24,206 nt of DNA from assembly GCA_013316395.1 (NCBI GenBank), contig WSMU01000015.1:1-24206 (forward strand), given 5' to 3'. A program made the position numbers and the translations under genes. Shown in pieces: positions 14,358-21,353 of the stretch. This DNA comes from Alphaproteobacteria bacterium (lineage in GTDB: Bacteria > Pseudomonadota > Alphaproteobacteria > Rs-D84). Below the pieces are notes generated by a model that saw nothing but the letters and a program-made list of their open reading frames with translations, was not told where the DNA came from and searched no databases. Numbering within the stretch: position 1 is the first letter of the stretch; the number at the start of each line of letters is the position of its first letter.

Positions 14358-14434
14358 TTAAATTCCTTTCTTTTTTCTAGGCAAACAATAGCAATTTCTG
14401 CTATAATTAGCAAGGAAAAAGGGGATTATTTGCC

Positions 14435-15004
14435 ATGAAGTTCAAGTTGCTGTATTTTGGAGAAATCTTAATAAACCCAAAGAAACGGGCCCAGCATATA
14501 TCCGATATCCGGATGCAGTTTCATCCACAGTTAAAAAAGCTGGTCGAGCATCAACCCTGGACCAACATGACAAAGTTCATGCAGCCCGGCGCCACAAAAA
14601 GCCCGATAACAACACGTCATATCGGTGGCATTGACTGGAACCCGATTATTACACCGAACTTAAAGCTGATTGCGGAGCTAGATATCCAAATGCTGCACCC
14701 GGAAATTGTTGGTCTGGCGCGCTCTGACATAGACAACCGCATAAAAACATTGCTAGACGGCCTGCGGGCACCACAAAACGAACATGAAATCGGGGCAAAC
14801 ACGCCGCGCGATATCGGCCCGATTTATACGCTATTGGATGACGACCATCTGGTAACAAAACTATCCATTAACACCAGCCACCTGCTGTCAACCAACATGT
14901 TCGACCCAAACACGGTGCGCACACCCGACACGCTGTTTATGATGATTGATGTAAATGTCCGCGTGGTAGAGGGAAACTTAGAAAACCTGCCGTTTATGGT
15001 ATAA
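14435..15004 (+). CDS. RusA-like protein (possible Holliday junction resolvase)
   Basis: The 189-residue product is longer than E. coli RusA (120) but carries a similar acidic core: ARSDIDNRIKTLLDGL (Asp98, Asp100, Asn101, Asp108), a spacer, then LLDDDHLVTKL (Asp135-137), like the RusA catalytic aspartates in RDLDN and LDDAQ. RusA cuts Holliday junctions as a dimer. The assignment rests on this motif pattern only. It is a single gene with AAGGGG before the ATG and a strong terminator behind, divergent from gyrB. Because ruvC in this window lacks catalytic residues, this gene could be an alternative resolvase; that is inference. Confidence 0.6.
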   Translation: MKFKLLYFGEILINPKKRAQHISDIRMQFHPQLKKLVEHQPWTNMTKFMQPGATKSPITTRHIGGIDWNPIITPNLKLIAELDIQMLHPEIVGLARSDIDNRIKTLLDGLRAPQNEHEIGANTPRDIGPIYTLLDDDHLVTKLSINTSHLLSTNMFDPNTVRTPDTLFMMIDVNVRVVEGNLENLPFMV

Positions 15005-15013
15005 ATAACACTT

Positions 15014-15037
15014 AGCGCCCCCCGGGGCGCTTTTTTT
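15014..15037 (+). terminator. Intrinsic terminator after the RusA-like gene
   Basis: The stem AGCGCCCC/GGGGCGCT with a two-base loop is followed by seven T residues. Confidence 0.93.
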
Positions 15038-15046
15038 ATTACCCAC

Positions 15047-15074
15047 TTGCACCGCGCTACTTTTATGTTATAAT
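15047..15074 (+). promoter_or_regulatory. Promoter of structured RNA B
   Basis: TTGCAC (15047-15052) and TATAAT (15069-15074) are 16 bases apart. The first hairpin of RNA B starts 11 bases later. The layout repeats that of RNA A. Confidence 0.7.
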
Positions 15075-15085
15075 TCATACGTATT

Positions 15086-15229
15086 GGACGGTTGTCCGGT
15101 ATGGGGTGTCATAACCTCTGAAAACATTTACTCCAACACGGTTGGAGGGTCGCGATATATCCAAATAAGCGACACTATCGTTTTCGTAGTTATGAACCTC
15201 CAACCATCTGATTTTTTCCGATGGTTTTT
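15086..15229 (+). ncRNA. Structured RNA element, copy B
   Basis: The order of parts equals copy A. P1 is GGAC/GTCC with loop GGTT (15086-15097). P2 is GGGGT/ACCTC (15103-15107, 15114-15118), whose loop TCATA (15109-15113) pairs with TATGA (15191-15195). P3 is CTCCAAC/GTTGGAG (15131-15147). P4 is GTCGC/GCGAC (15149-15153, 15169-15173) with a 15-base loop nearly equal to that of A. P5 is ACTAT/GTAGT (15174-15178, 15186-15190). CCTCCAACC (15197-15205) complements GGTTGGAGG (15140-15148). The terminator AACCATC/GATGGTT (15202-15208, 15220-15226) plus T-run overlaps that strand by four bases. P1, P4, the pseudoknot and the terminator differ from A in sequence but still pair. Confidence 0.75.
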
Positions 15230-15251
15230 ATCTTATACAAAAGGGGCCCCC

Positions 15252-15404
15252 ATGGCACGACAGGCAACACGGGCGGAACTGGCCACCGCCGTTATTGATT
15301 TATATACAGAATTAACACAGATAAAGGCAATACTGACCTATCTGATAAAAGATGAATCAAACGAAAAACTAAAACAATACATTAAACAAAATGCGGTCCA
15401 TTAA
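15252..15404 (+). CDS. Small ATRAxL protein behind RNA B
   Basis: The 50-residue product begins MARQATRAELATAVIDLY and is mostly helical and charged. Its start is close to that of the 54-residue minus-strand protein (MVKKATRAKLF), sharing ATRAxL at the same position. AAAGGGG precedes the ATG, which lies 22 bases after the T-run of RNA B. The 3' end overlaps the convergent gene by 23 bases. I know no family for it; no signal peptide or membrane segment is seen. Expression may need readthrough of the RNA B terminator. Confidence 0.6.
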   Translation: MARQATRAELATAVIDLYTELTQIKAILTYLIKDESNEKLKQYIKQNAVH

Positions 15405-15546
15405 AACCCATTTCATGAATTTTCTTATCACGACGCGCAATCTCCGCCTGGACCAGGGGGCCGTACTTTATCTCTATCGCAAAAATGCGCCCACAAATAC
15501 GTTCGGCCGTATTAAATAATTTCGCACGTGTTGCTTTTTTTACCAT
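15382..15546 (-). CDS. Small ATRAxL protein behind RNA D
   Basis: The 54-residue product begins MVKKATRAKLFNTAERICG and is basic and helical. It shares the N-terminal ATRAxL motif with the 50-residue plus-strand protein, while the rest differs. GGGGAAATATA precedes the ATG, which is 19 bases after the T-run of RNA D. The stop lies inside the 3' end of the convergent gene (23-base overlap). Function is unknown; the paired occurrence with a related RNA suggests the small protein and the RNA belong together. Confidence 0.6.
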   Translation of the reverse strand: MVKKATRAKLFNTAERICGRIFAIEIKYGPLVQAEIARRDKKIHEMGFNGPHFV

Positions 15547-15565
15547 TATATTTCCCCATATAAAT

Positions 15566-15788
15566 AAAAAAAGCCGCCAAAACAAGGCGGCCGGGGTGTT
15601 AGAACAATCGCAACAGACGACCCCGCATGTCTTTCGGTTGCCCGTATTATATACACATGCAGCACCCCGGCATTTCCACGTGCGCGAGGTATAACGGTGC
15701 AACGCACCGCAATACGTTTATATTTCGATGCGTTACCGCACCGCCGTTGCGGGTGTTCTAAGCCCGGAATCCACATCCCTGCGAATTC
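15566..15788 (-). ncRNA. Structured RNA element, copy D (longest)
   Basis: Read on the minus strand. P1 is GAATTCGC/GTGGATTC (15788-15781, 15774-15767, two G-T pairs) with loop AGGGAT. P2 is CGGG/CCCG (15766-15750 in all), whose loop TTAGAACA (15761-15754) is the exact complement of TGTTCTAA (15606-15599). The long-range helix is GCCGGGGTG (15671-15663) with CACCCCGGC (15598-15590). The terminator GCCGCC/GGCGGC (15591-15586, 15578-15573) is followed by seven T residues and touches that helix. The middle is longer than in A-C, with extra hairpins GGTGCG/CGCATC and GGTGC/GCACC. It is the most diverged copy, yet the same four defining pairings are present. Confidence 0.65.
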
Positions 15789-15795
15789 ATTTATA

Positions 15796-15824
15796 ATCTT
15801 ATCACATAAAATCCCTAAAATCAA
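15796..15824 (-). promoter_or_regulatory. Promoter of structured RNA D
   Basis: On the minus strand TTGATT (15824-15819) and TAAGAT (15801-15796) are 17 bases apart, and P1 of RNA D begins 7 bases later. The boxes are moderate matches; the position relative to P1 equals that of the other copies. Confidence 0.5.
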
Positions 15825-15830
15825 GGAAGT

Positions 15831-15867
15831 GCCCCGGTCTTTGTATGAGAAGGCGCACGACCGGGGC
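15831..15867 (-). repeat. Nine-bp perfect hairpin between RNAs C and D
   Basis: GCCCCGGTC and GACCGGGGC pair perfectly across a 19-base loop. A second hairpin, GCATGAA/TTCATGC, lies just upstream on the minus strand. No T-run follows, so this is not a clear terminator. It occupies the place where a small ORF would follow RNA C. Confidence 0.5.
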
Positions 15868-15896
15868 ATGAAAACATTCATGCATTACCCTTGCAT

Positions 15897-16072
15897 AAAA
15901 AAAGACCGCCAGACATATAGGGCGGTTGGAAGGTGGAAATCATGCAAAAATTCATGCCCGGTTATTCAATATATTCGCCGGCCTCCAACCAAAGTGGAGC
16001 GGAGCATGTAACGCCTGCGCAAGCGATTTTTGTCGCGAGATTTCCACACTCGCATAATAGGACCCCCTATTA
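15897..16072 (-). ncRNA. Structured RNA element, copy C
   Basis: Read on the minus strand. P1 is TAATAGG/CCTATTA with loop GGGT (16072-16055). P2 is GCGAG/CTCGC (16053-16049, 16039-16035), whose loop and flank GTGGAAATC (16047-16039) are the exact complement of GATTTCCAC (15941-15933). P3 lies around CTCCA/TGGAG (15999-15983). P4 is CCGG/CCGG around an A/T-rich loop resembling that of A and B. P5 is CATG/CATG (15956-15941). GGTTGGAGG (15990-15982) faces CCTTCCAACC, an imperfect long-range partner. The terminator ACCGCC/GGCGGT (15926-15921, 15910-15905) is followed by seven T residues. No convincing small ORF follows. Confidence 0.68.
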
Positions 16073-16080
16073 CAAACAGT

Positions 16081-16109
16081 ATTATATATCATTTTGATGA
16101 ACATGCCAA
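16081..16109 (-). promoter_or_regulatory. Promoter of structured RNA C
   Basis: On the minus strand TTGGCA (16109-16104) and TATAAT (16086-16081) are 17 bases apart, a near-consensus promoter. P1 of RNA C begins 9 bases after the -10 box. The promoter sits 20 bases after the end of the pilus operon. Confidence 0.75.
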
Positions 16110-16128
16110 GAATATATTCCTACAAAGA

Positions 16129-17199
16129 CTATGTCAGTGCGGCTGTTATCTGGTCCTGCATCTGGAACGTCCCCAGAACAACCCACGCAATTATCAGCGA
16201 TACCAGCATAATTCCAATGCTGTTTAGCGTGCTGGATATGGCCTCCATCCGGCGTACGGAATCATCCAAATAGTCATTGGCAACACGCGACAGGTTTTGG
16301 TCAAAACCGTTCATATCGGCATATATCGCCAAATCACCAATGATTTCATCATTCGGGAAATCCAGCCCCGTATTAGCCAACGCCACCCCCAGATTGTCAC
16401 CATTTGCAATATAGCGCAGCGCGGCGCTTAAAACCCCGCGCAGATATCTGTTGCCATTATCGGCCAGCATACGCATCGCATCGGGGACGGTCATTCCCGC
16501 CGCCACCATTGCCGACAACGACATCAGCCACGATACGGAAATACGGATTTTATAAATATTCCATGGCGGCAACTTATCAGCCAGCGCACGCCCCCGCCCG
16601 GCCCAGTTTGGCATCGTCATCCATATAACACCTGTCACAACCGCCACCGCAATTACGACCAATATCCAATATTTATGTGCCGCCGCACTTAGCCATATCA
16701 GCGATGCCGCCGCACCGCGCCATATTACACCGGCCCCGGCCGCATCCGCCAATGGCGGCACCAGATACAGCCCCACCATAATTATTATCCCAAACGTCAG
16801 CGCCATAAGAAACAGCGGATACGCAATCGCAGACGCCATCGCACGACTAATACGGCGCGAACCTTCTACCACACGCCCTATGTTTTCCAGCGCCACCGCC
16901 AGATTTGAAATATTACCCGACGTCAGCAACAGTGTTTCTTCCGGCGGCACCCAGCCGCGTGTGGCCTCTGAAAAACTCATACCGCGTTCCAGATTTTTTT
17001 GCCATTGTCGCATTACGATTGCAAACGGTTCGCCCGGCTTTCGCCCGCCGCGCGATTCTATCATCTCTATCCGCCCCAGGGCATTCATCAACGTAAATTC
17101 ATTGCGCAACAACGACGCCAGCTTTCGGCACGTCGCCATACGTTTTGACGTGTTCAAACGAAAAACAATCTTTGCATACAGTTTTTCCAGCCGTTCCAT
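16129..17199 (-). CDS. pilR: Type IVb pilus inner-membrane platform protein, PilR/GspF family
   Basis: PilR-type proteins form the inner-membrane platform on which the assembly ATPase acts. The 356-residue product has the GspF layout of two related cytoplasmic helical domains (about residues 20-120 and 215-310), each followed by hydrophobic segments: around AIAYPLFLMALTFGIIIMVG, around ILVVIAVAVVTGVIW and near the C-terminus, SIGIMLVSLIIAWVVLG. ATG 17199 overlaps the upstream pilQ stop (TGATG), giving tight coupling. A TTG at 17202 is an alternative. It is the last gene of the operon; a pilin gene, expected next in R64-type clusters, is replaced by RNAs C and D. Confidence 0.88.
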   Translation of the reverse strand: MERLEKLYAKIVFRLNTSKRMATCRKLASLLRNEFTLMNALGRIEMIESRGGRKPGEPFAIVMRQWQKNLERGMSFSEATRGWVPPEETLLLTSGNISNLAVALENIGRVVEGSRRISRAMASAIAYPLFLMALTFGIIIMVGLYLVPPLADAAGAGVIWRGAAASLIWLSAAAHKYWILVVIAVAVVTGVIWMTMPNWAGRGRALADKLPPWNIYKIRISVSWLMSLSAMVAAGMTVPDAMRMLADNGNRYLRGVLSAALRYIANGDNLGVALANTGLDFPNDEIIGDLAIYADMNGFDQNLSRVANDYLDDSVRRMEAISSTLNSIGIMLVSLIIAWVVLGTFQMQDQITAALT

Positions 17200-18827
17200 C
17201 AATATACCCCCGGCCTATCGAGCAAACCGACCCAACGCTCCAATTCATCCACGCCGATAATCCCCTGCAGCATCAGGGATATGGCCGCCTCTTTCAGTGT
17301 TCTGCCGTCCATATTCTCCAGCCAGTAGCGCACTGCGCCATCTGTATCACCCGACAGGGCCAGGCGCAAAAACTCGCTGTTTGTAATAATAATTTCACCG
17401 GCCTTTATACGCCCCAGCGTACCGCTGCCGCCACACTTTTCACAGCCCGCCCCGCGTATAAACACCTGACGCAGGCCCAGTTCCCCGAACGCATCCATTA
17501 CGCGTCTATATGCCGGATGCTCTGGATGCTCGGACAGTGGCTGACGACAATCCGGACACAGCTTTTTAAACAACCGCATGGATATCAGGCCACGCATCAT
17601 TGTTTCTTCTTTTAGCTTAAACCCTTCGACCCCCATATCCAGCAATCGCGTCAACGCCGCCATAGCAGAGTTCGCATGCAACGTCGTCCAAACATTATGA
17701 CCCGACAGCGCGCCCTTTACCGTTAACTGCGCCGCCGCCAGTGTTCGTATTTCCCCCACCATCAGTGTATCTGGGTCACTGCGCAATGCCGCCGCCAATG
17801 CTTCTGTAAACTTTTCCTCGCGCTGCTCCTCGTTCATGGCGTTGACCACAGGCATCTGATGTGCGCCAAAAATCTTTTGTTCGGCCGGGTCTTCCACTGT
17901 GATTAAATTTATCTCATAGCGCCGCTCTTTCAGCATCAGCGACATATTCCGCACCAGCGTTGTGGATTTACCCGAACTGGTTGGACCGGCAACAACCACC
18001 AGTCCCGTCGGGAACGAGCGCAACTGCATCAGCAGCCGCTGTTCATACTCGCCAAATTCCTGGCCTGATTTTATCCCCTCTGACGGATTGTCATAAAGCA
18101 GACGCATAACGACATACCGACTGCCGAATGCAATGGGATTAAACTGCATACGTATCGCCAGCACACCCGCCGGCAGATATAAATCCTTGGTCCCGCGCAG
18201 GGGTGTTCGCCCGTCTTTCTGGGCGGATTGATATTCATTCTGGGCATAGTTGGCATTTGAAATATCAGCCGATGCAAACGCCGCACGAACAAATGATTCC
18301 CCCCATCCGGAATTATATTCCAGCACAGGCTGCATACTGCCGTCTATGCGGAAATAAATTGTGGTCTGGTCTGCAACCTCTATATGAATATCAGATACTT
18401 TATGTGCGGCGGCACGTGCAACGATATCGACAAAATCCTTTTGCATCTGGTTGTCGTAATCAGTGCGTCCCCGCCCGTCACCGGCCCGCCCCTCGTACGT
18501 CTTGTATATGGTAGAAAGCAGCCCCAAATCAGAATAAAAAGGGATATGTGCCCGCCGGCCACGATGTGCCAACAAATCAATAAACGCCAGCACACGCCCG
18601 TCATACCTGTGGGTACGGGAAATAATCAGTTCACCCCCGGAAAAGTATGCAATAAGACTCTGTGTATCCTTTGATAATTCAAATTCGCCACCGGCCGCCG
18701 TTAACAATCGGTTTGAATTTGAAAACAGATAATCAACGATATCTTTATTAGTGGCGTTTTCCAAACCCGCCGGCACAGACGGCGTTGTTGAAAAAGGATT
18801 TAAAATATTTTTGTCACTGGTCGCCAT
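17199..18827 (-). CDS. pilQ: Type IVb pilus assembly ATPase, PilQ/GspE family
   Basis: This 542-residue cytoplasmic ATPase powers pilus assembly. An N-terminal domain precedes the conserved ASDIHIE-like segment (KVSDIHIEVAD near residue 143). Walker A GPTSSGKST lies near 281-289, followed by the Asp box TVEDPAEQKI, Walker B DPDTLMVGEIR, the His box LHANSAMAAL and a C-terminal zinc motif CPDC with CEKC. The naming follows the R64 thin-pilus scheme, where PilQ is the ATPase, not the secretin of other systems. ATG 18827 is preferred over GTG 18833 because CCGGA is well placed for it. The gene starts 20 bases after the pilP stop. Confidence 0.92.
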   Translation of the reverse strand: MATSDKNILNPFSTTPSVPAGLENATNKDIVDYLFSNSNRLLTAAGGEFELSKDTQSLIAYFSGGELIISRTHRYDGRVLAFIDLLAHRGRRAHIPFYSDLGLLSTIYKTYEGRAGDGRGRTDYDNQMQKDFVDIVARAAAHKVSDIHIEVADQTTIYFRIDGSMQPVLEYNSGWGESFVRAAFASADISNANYAQNEYQSAQKDGRTPLRGTKDLYLPAGVLAIRMQFNPIAFGSRYVVMRLLYDNPSEGIKSGQEFGEYEQRLLMQLRSFPTGLVVVAGPTSSGKSTTLVRNMSLMLKERRYEINLITVEDPAEQKIFGAHQMPVVNAMNEEQREEKFTEALAAALRSDPDTLMVGEIRTLAAAQLTVKGALSGHNVWTTLHANSAMAALTRLLDMGVEGFKLKEETMMRGLISMRLFKKLCPDCRQPLSEHPEHPAYRRVMDAFGELGLRQVFIRGAGCEKCGGSGTLGRIKAGEIIITNSEFLRLALSGDTDGAVRYWLENMDGRTLKEAAISLMLQGIIGVDELERWVGLLDRPGVY

Positions 18828-18847
18828 TTTCACATCCGGAATTATTT

Positions 18848-19513
18848 TCAGCGATTTCCGCCAATATTCAATGTTTGACTTTTTCCGTCTTTTACAAACA
18901 CAACCCCGTCATCGAGTGATATGGACTTTACCGAAAAACCGTCCAGCACGGAACCGACGCGAATGCGTTTTGTTTGACCGGTATCAAGCGCTTCGACCGT
19001 CGCCTGCAGCTGCGACCCGGCCCCTATTACATTTATCAGGCGAAAGTTTTCGGCGATTGTTCCCGTTTCTTTTTCTTCTGTCACACGCGCCGACGCAGAT
19101 GTGGCGGCACTGGCCGGGGCGGATGCTGCCGCCTCCAAAGACGCCTTTTCACGTTCCAGTTTGGCGGCTTCTGCCTCCAGCTTGGCTTTTTCCGTTTCCA
19201 GTTCCTGTTGGGCGGCCTCGGCCCGGCCCGATAGGGTATCTATTTCCATATGCAGCTTTATCTTTTCCGCCGCCAGCCGGTCCAGTTCCAAATCCAACTG
19301 GGCACGTTCCTTTTCCAGCTGCATTAAAACCTTTTCCTGTTCCAGGTCTGTAATCTGCTGAAACAAACTGCCTTCAACCTTATAATCGGCAACGGCCTGG
19401 GCACTGCGCTGGTCCATTTCGGCATCTATATCAGTATCCGCCGCCGCACGTGCCGTACCACAAACCAACAGGGCAAAAACTGCCGACATATACCAGATTT
19501 TTTTATTTTGCAT
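18848..19513 (-). CDS. pilP: Type IVb pilus biogenesis protein PilP
   Basis: The 221-residue product has a signal peptide (cleavage near ARAAAD, residues 22-27), a long Glu/Lys/Leu-rich coiled coil from about residue 50 to 135, an Ala/Ser linker and a C-terminal domain (about 155-221) resembling R64-type PilP: IAENFRLINVIGAGSQLQATVEALD and KRIRVGSVLDGFSVKSIS. It should lie in the periplasm and link inner- and outer-membrane parts of the pilus machine. The ATG lies inside the end of pilO (11-base overlap). The coiled coil is long for the family, as I recall it. Confidence 0.8.
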   Translation of the reverse strand: MQNKKIWYMSAVFALLVCGTARAAADTDIDAEMDQRSAQAVADYKVEGSLFQQITDLEQEKVLMQLEKERAQLDLELDRLAAEKIKLHMEIDTLSGRAEAAQQELETEKAKLEAEAAKLEREKASLEAAASAPASAATSASARVTEEKETGTIAENFRLINVIGAGSQLQATVEALDTGQTKRIRVGSVLDGFSVKSISLDDGVVFVKDGKSQTLNIGGNR

Positions 19514-20765
19514 ATATTATCACCTCATAGTTCCAGATGCGTCGCCCCGCATCCCACGCACAGCGCGTCATATATACGCCGCCGAATTCTTCAAAGATTT
19601 CCATAAACTGCATCGGCGTCAGTTTCGAAGACGCGGCAATTTCCACAATATCTACCGATACCGTCTCGACCCCATTAGTTATCGCATCGGCAACAACCCC
19701 TATTTCGGCATCATCATCGATTGATTGAAACAAACTATATACATCGCGAACTATCGTTGCCGCATCACGTTCATCACGGGATGCAACCGGTGCCAACTGC
19801 GGCAGGCGCGCCCGCACATTCAGCGAATCTTCCGATATTTCACGAACAAATGCACCCGGCATCAGGTCACCCGCGATATCATAAAAATCCGTCAAAGTTC
19901 CAAATCCACGACGAAATTCTGCATCTGCGTATTCCTCGCCACATTCGGCCGATGTCTGATTCCAACCGGCAACCGGCTGCATCAAAAAGCCGATGGCACG
20001 ATAACATGTTTCCGCACGCGCCATTGGTGCCGGCAAATAATCATAGGGCATCCGCAGGGGCTCTACCGCCGGTTTTTTTTCTATTTCAAATACCGCGTCC
20101 AGTTCTTTGTTTTTTTCATCTATTCTGCGCTTATACTCGGCCGCCAATTCCGGATTTATCGTCGATACCTGGGGGCGTGGCGACATCATTTGCGCAATAG
20201 GACCACGAAATATATAAATCAGCCCCAGCACAAACAGCGCCAACAGCGCCACCGATGCCAAGCCCATTTTTATACGGCTGATATGACGCAATATGGCCGG
20301 TGCGCGTCCGGTAATCACATCGGACAGCGCGCGCTCCACCGCGCGGGGCATAGACCATGCACTGGGTGCGAATAATGCGGACCAATCCGGAATCTGGGCT
20401 AGGCGCAAATACTCTGCACGCGCCGCCGCCTCAGAATCAAATAAAACATCGTTTAGTATTATTCCATTACGCACCGCAACCAGGTAATACATCTGGCCCG
20501 CCCGAAAAACACCCAGGAACGAAGAATACTCCGTCATTGTGTCCATAATTTCGGCGGCCGCACTGTGCATACCACGACGATGCCCCATCTGTCGCGCCCC
20601 AAGTCCAACCATTGCGCGATAGTCAACAAAAAGATTTAATTTACCGTTAATTGAACGTGACAGATTACGCGCATAATTGCGCGCAAAAAAGCCACTGGCG
20701 ATTGGCTGCCAAAACAGCCCCGTGGCATATTTTTTCCTATCAACGGTTATTACTTGATTTATCAA
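19503..20765 (-). CDS. pilO2: Type IVb pilus accessory protein PilO (R64 type)
   Basis: The protein matches the pilin accessory protein family of R64-like systems: an N-terminal cytoplasmic part with NQVITVDRKKYATGLFWQPI, one membrane segment MGLASVALLALFVLGLIYIF near residues 188-207, and a periplasmic part ending with MTRCAWDAGRRIWNYEVIIYAK. I place the start at TTG 20765, because the first ATG of the frame (20822) overlaps the -35 box of a clear promoter and TTG is preceded by CGGGAGAG. This gives 420 residues. It begins the operon pilO-pilP-pilQ-pilR. Confidence 0.82.
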   Translation of the reverse strand: MINQVITVDRKKYATGLFWQPIASGFFARNYARNLSRSINGKLNLFVDYRAMVGLGARQMGHRRGMHSAAAEIMDTMTEYSSFLGVFRAGQMYYLVAVRNGIILNDVLFDSEAAARAEYLRLAQIPDWSALFAPSAWSMPRAVERALSDVITGRAPAILRHISRIKMGLASVALLALFVLGLIYIFRGPIAQMMSPRPQVSTINPELAAEYKRRIDEKNKELDAVFEIEKKPAVEPLRMPYDYLPAPMARAETCYRAIGFLMQPVAGWNQTSAECGEEYADAEFRRGFGTLTDFYDIAGDLMPGAFVREISEDSLNVRARLPQLAPVASRDERDAATIVRDVYSLFQSIDDDAEIGVVADAITNGVETVSVDIVEIAASSKLTPMQFMEIFEEFGGVYMTRCAWDAGRRIWNYEVIIYAK

Positions 20766-20792
20766 ACTCTCTCCCGGATATCCTTGTTTATG

Positions 20793-20822
20793 ATTATAAC
20801 ATAAAATCAAGGTACATGGCAA
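20793..20822 (-). promoter_or_regulatory. Promoter of the pilus operon
   Basis: On the minus strand TTGCCA (20822-20817) and TATAAT (20798-20793) are 18 bases apart. Transcription would start about 20 bases before the TTG start of pilO. Confidence 0.6.
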
Positions 20823-20834
20823 ACACAGAATAAA

Positions 20835-20870
20835 AAAATCACCCGCTGTTTTCTTAAGGCGGGTGATTTT
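20835..20870 (-). terminator. Intrinsic terminator after the small lipoprotein gene
   Basis: A 12-base stem (20835-20846 with 20859-20870) is formed by AAAATCACCCGC and its complement across a 12-base loop. On the minus strand it ends in a run of T residues. It closes the acyltransferase-lpxK-lpxC-lipoprotein unit just before the pilus promoter. Confidence 0.88.
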
Positions 20871-20886
20871 CTTTCAAGCATCGGTT

Positions 20887-21321
20887 TTATCTGCATTCGC
20901 CATAAACACCGTTTGCCCCACATGTTGTCGTTACAACATCAACCGGATAAGCGATTGTTGCCGCGCCGCCATTCCTGGCGGTACGAACACTGCGCGGATG
21001 CGGACAGTCATAAACATTTGCAACCAAAACGAAAGAGCGTTCCGGCCCAAAAATCACCCATTCATTCGGGCGTGTGCGCGAACTGGTTATCCAATAAGCA
21101 TTACCGGGGCGCGCCTGGTCTGCGATACGATTTTCCAAATAACGGCGCGCATCATCGGCATCATAGACCGACACCTCCGACTCCAGCTTGTAAAGAAACG
21201 TGCAACCAATCGGTTCCGCATCCAGCTGGGTTAAAAATTCACTGCCGTTTTCATTTTTTATCATACCGCCGCACGCACATAACGACGCCAGTCCAAAAAC
21301 AGCCAACAATTTTTTCATCAT
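20887..21321 (-). CDS. Small lipoprotein, DUF4156-like
   Basis: The 144-residue product has a lipoprotein signal (MMKKLLAVFGLASLCAC; the lipidated Cys is near residue 17). The body has GCTFLYKLESEVSVYDADDARRYLENRIADQ followed by NAYWITSSR, a pattern like the DUF4156 lipoproteins (GCxFLGxV, then a helix and a GAN/GNxxxx element). Four further cysteines in the mature part could form disulphides. AAGGATTTT precedes the first ATG. It follows lpxC after 32 bases and is probably in the same operon. Function is unknown. Confidence 0.72.
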   Translation of the reverse strand: MMKKLLAVFGLASLCACGGMIKNENGSEFLTQLDAEPIGCTFLYKLESEVSVYDADDARRYLENRIADQARPGNAYWITSSRTRPNEWVIFGPERSFVLVANVYDCPHPRSVRTARNGGAATIAYPVDVVTTTCGANGVYGECR

Positions 21322-21353
21322 AAAATCCTTTTTATACGTCCGTCCGTTTTATT

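Noticed and set aside
15546..15881. 111-codon minus-strand ORF with a plausible ribosome site and a stop overlapping the next start (TAATG)
   Set aside because: It runs through the whole of RNA D, including its terminator, and its sequence has no recognisable protein features; the RNA structure explains the region better.
20766..20822. ATG 20822 as start of pilO
   Set aside because: It overlaps the -35 box of the operon's promoter, so it would not be on the transcript.
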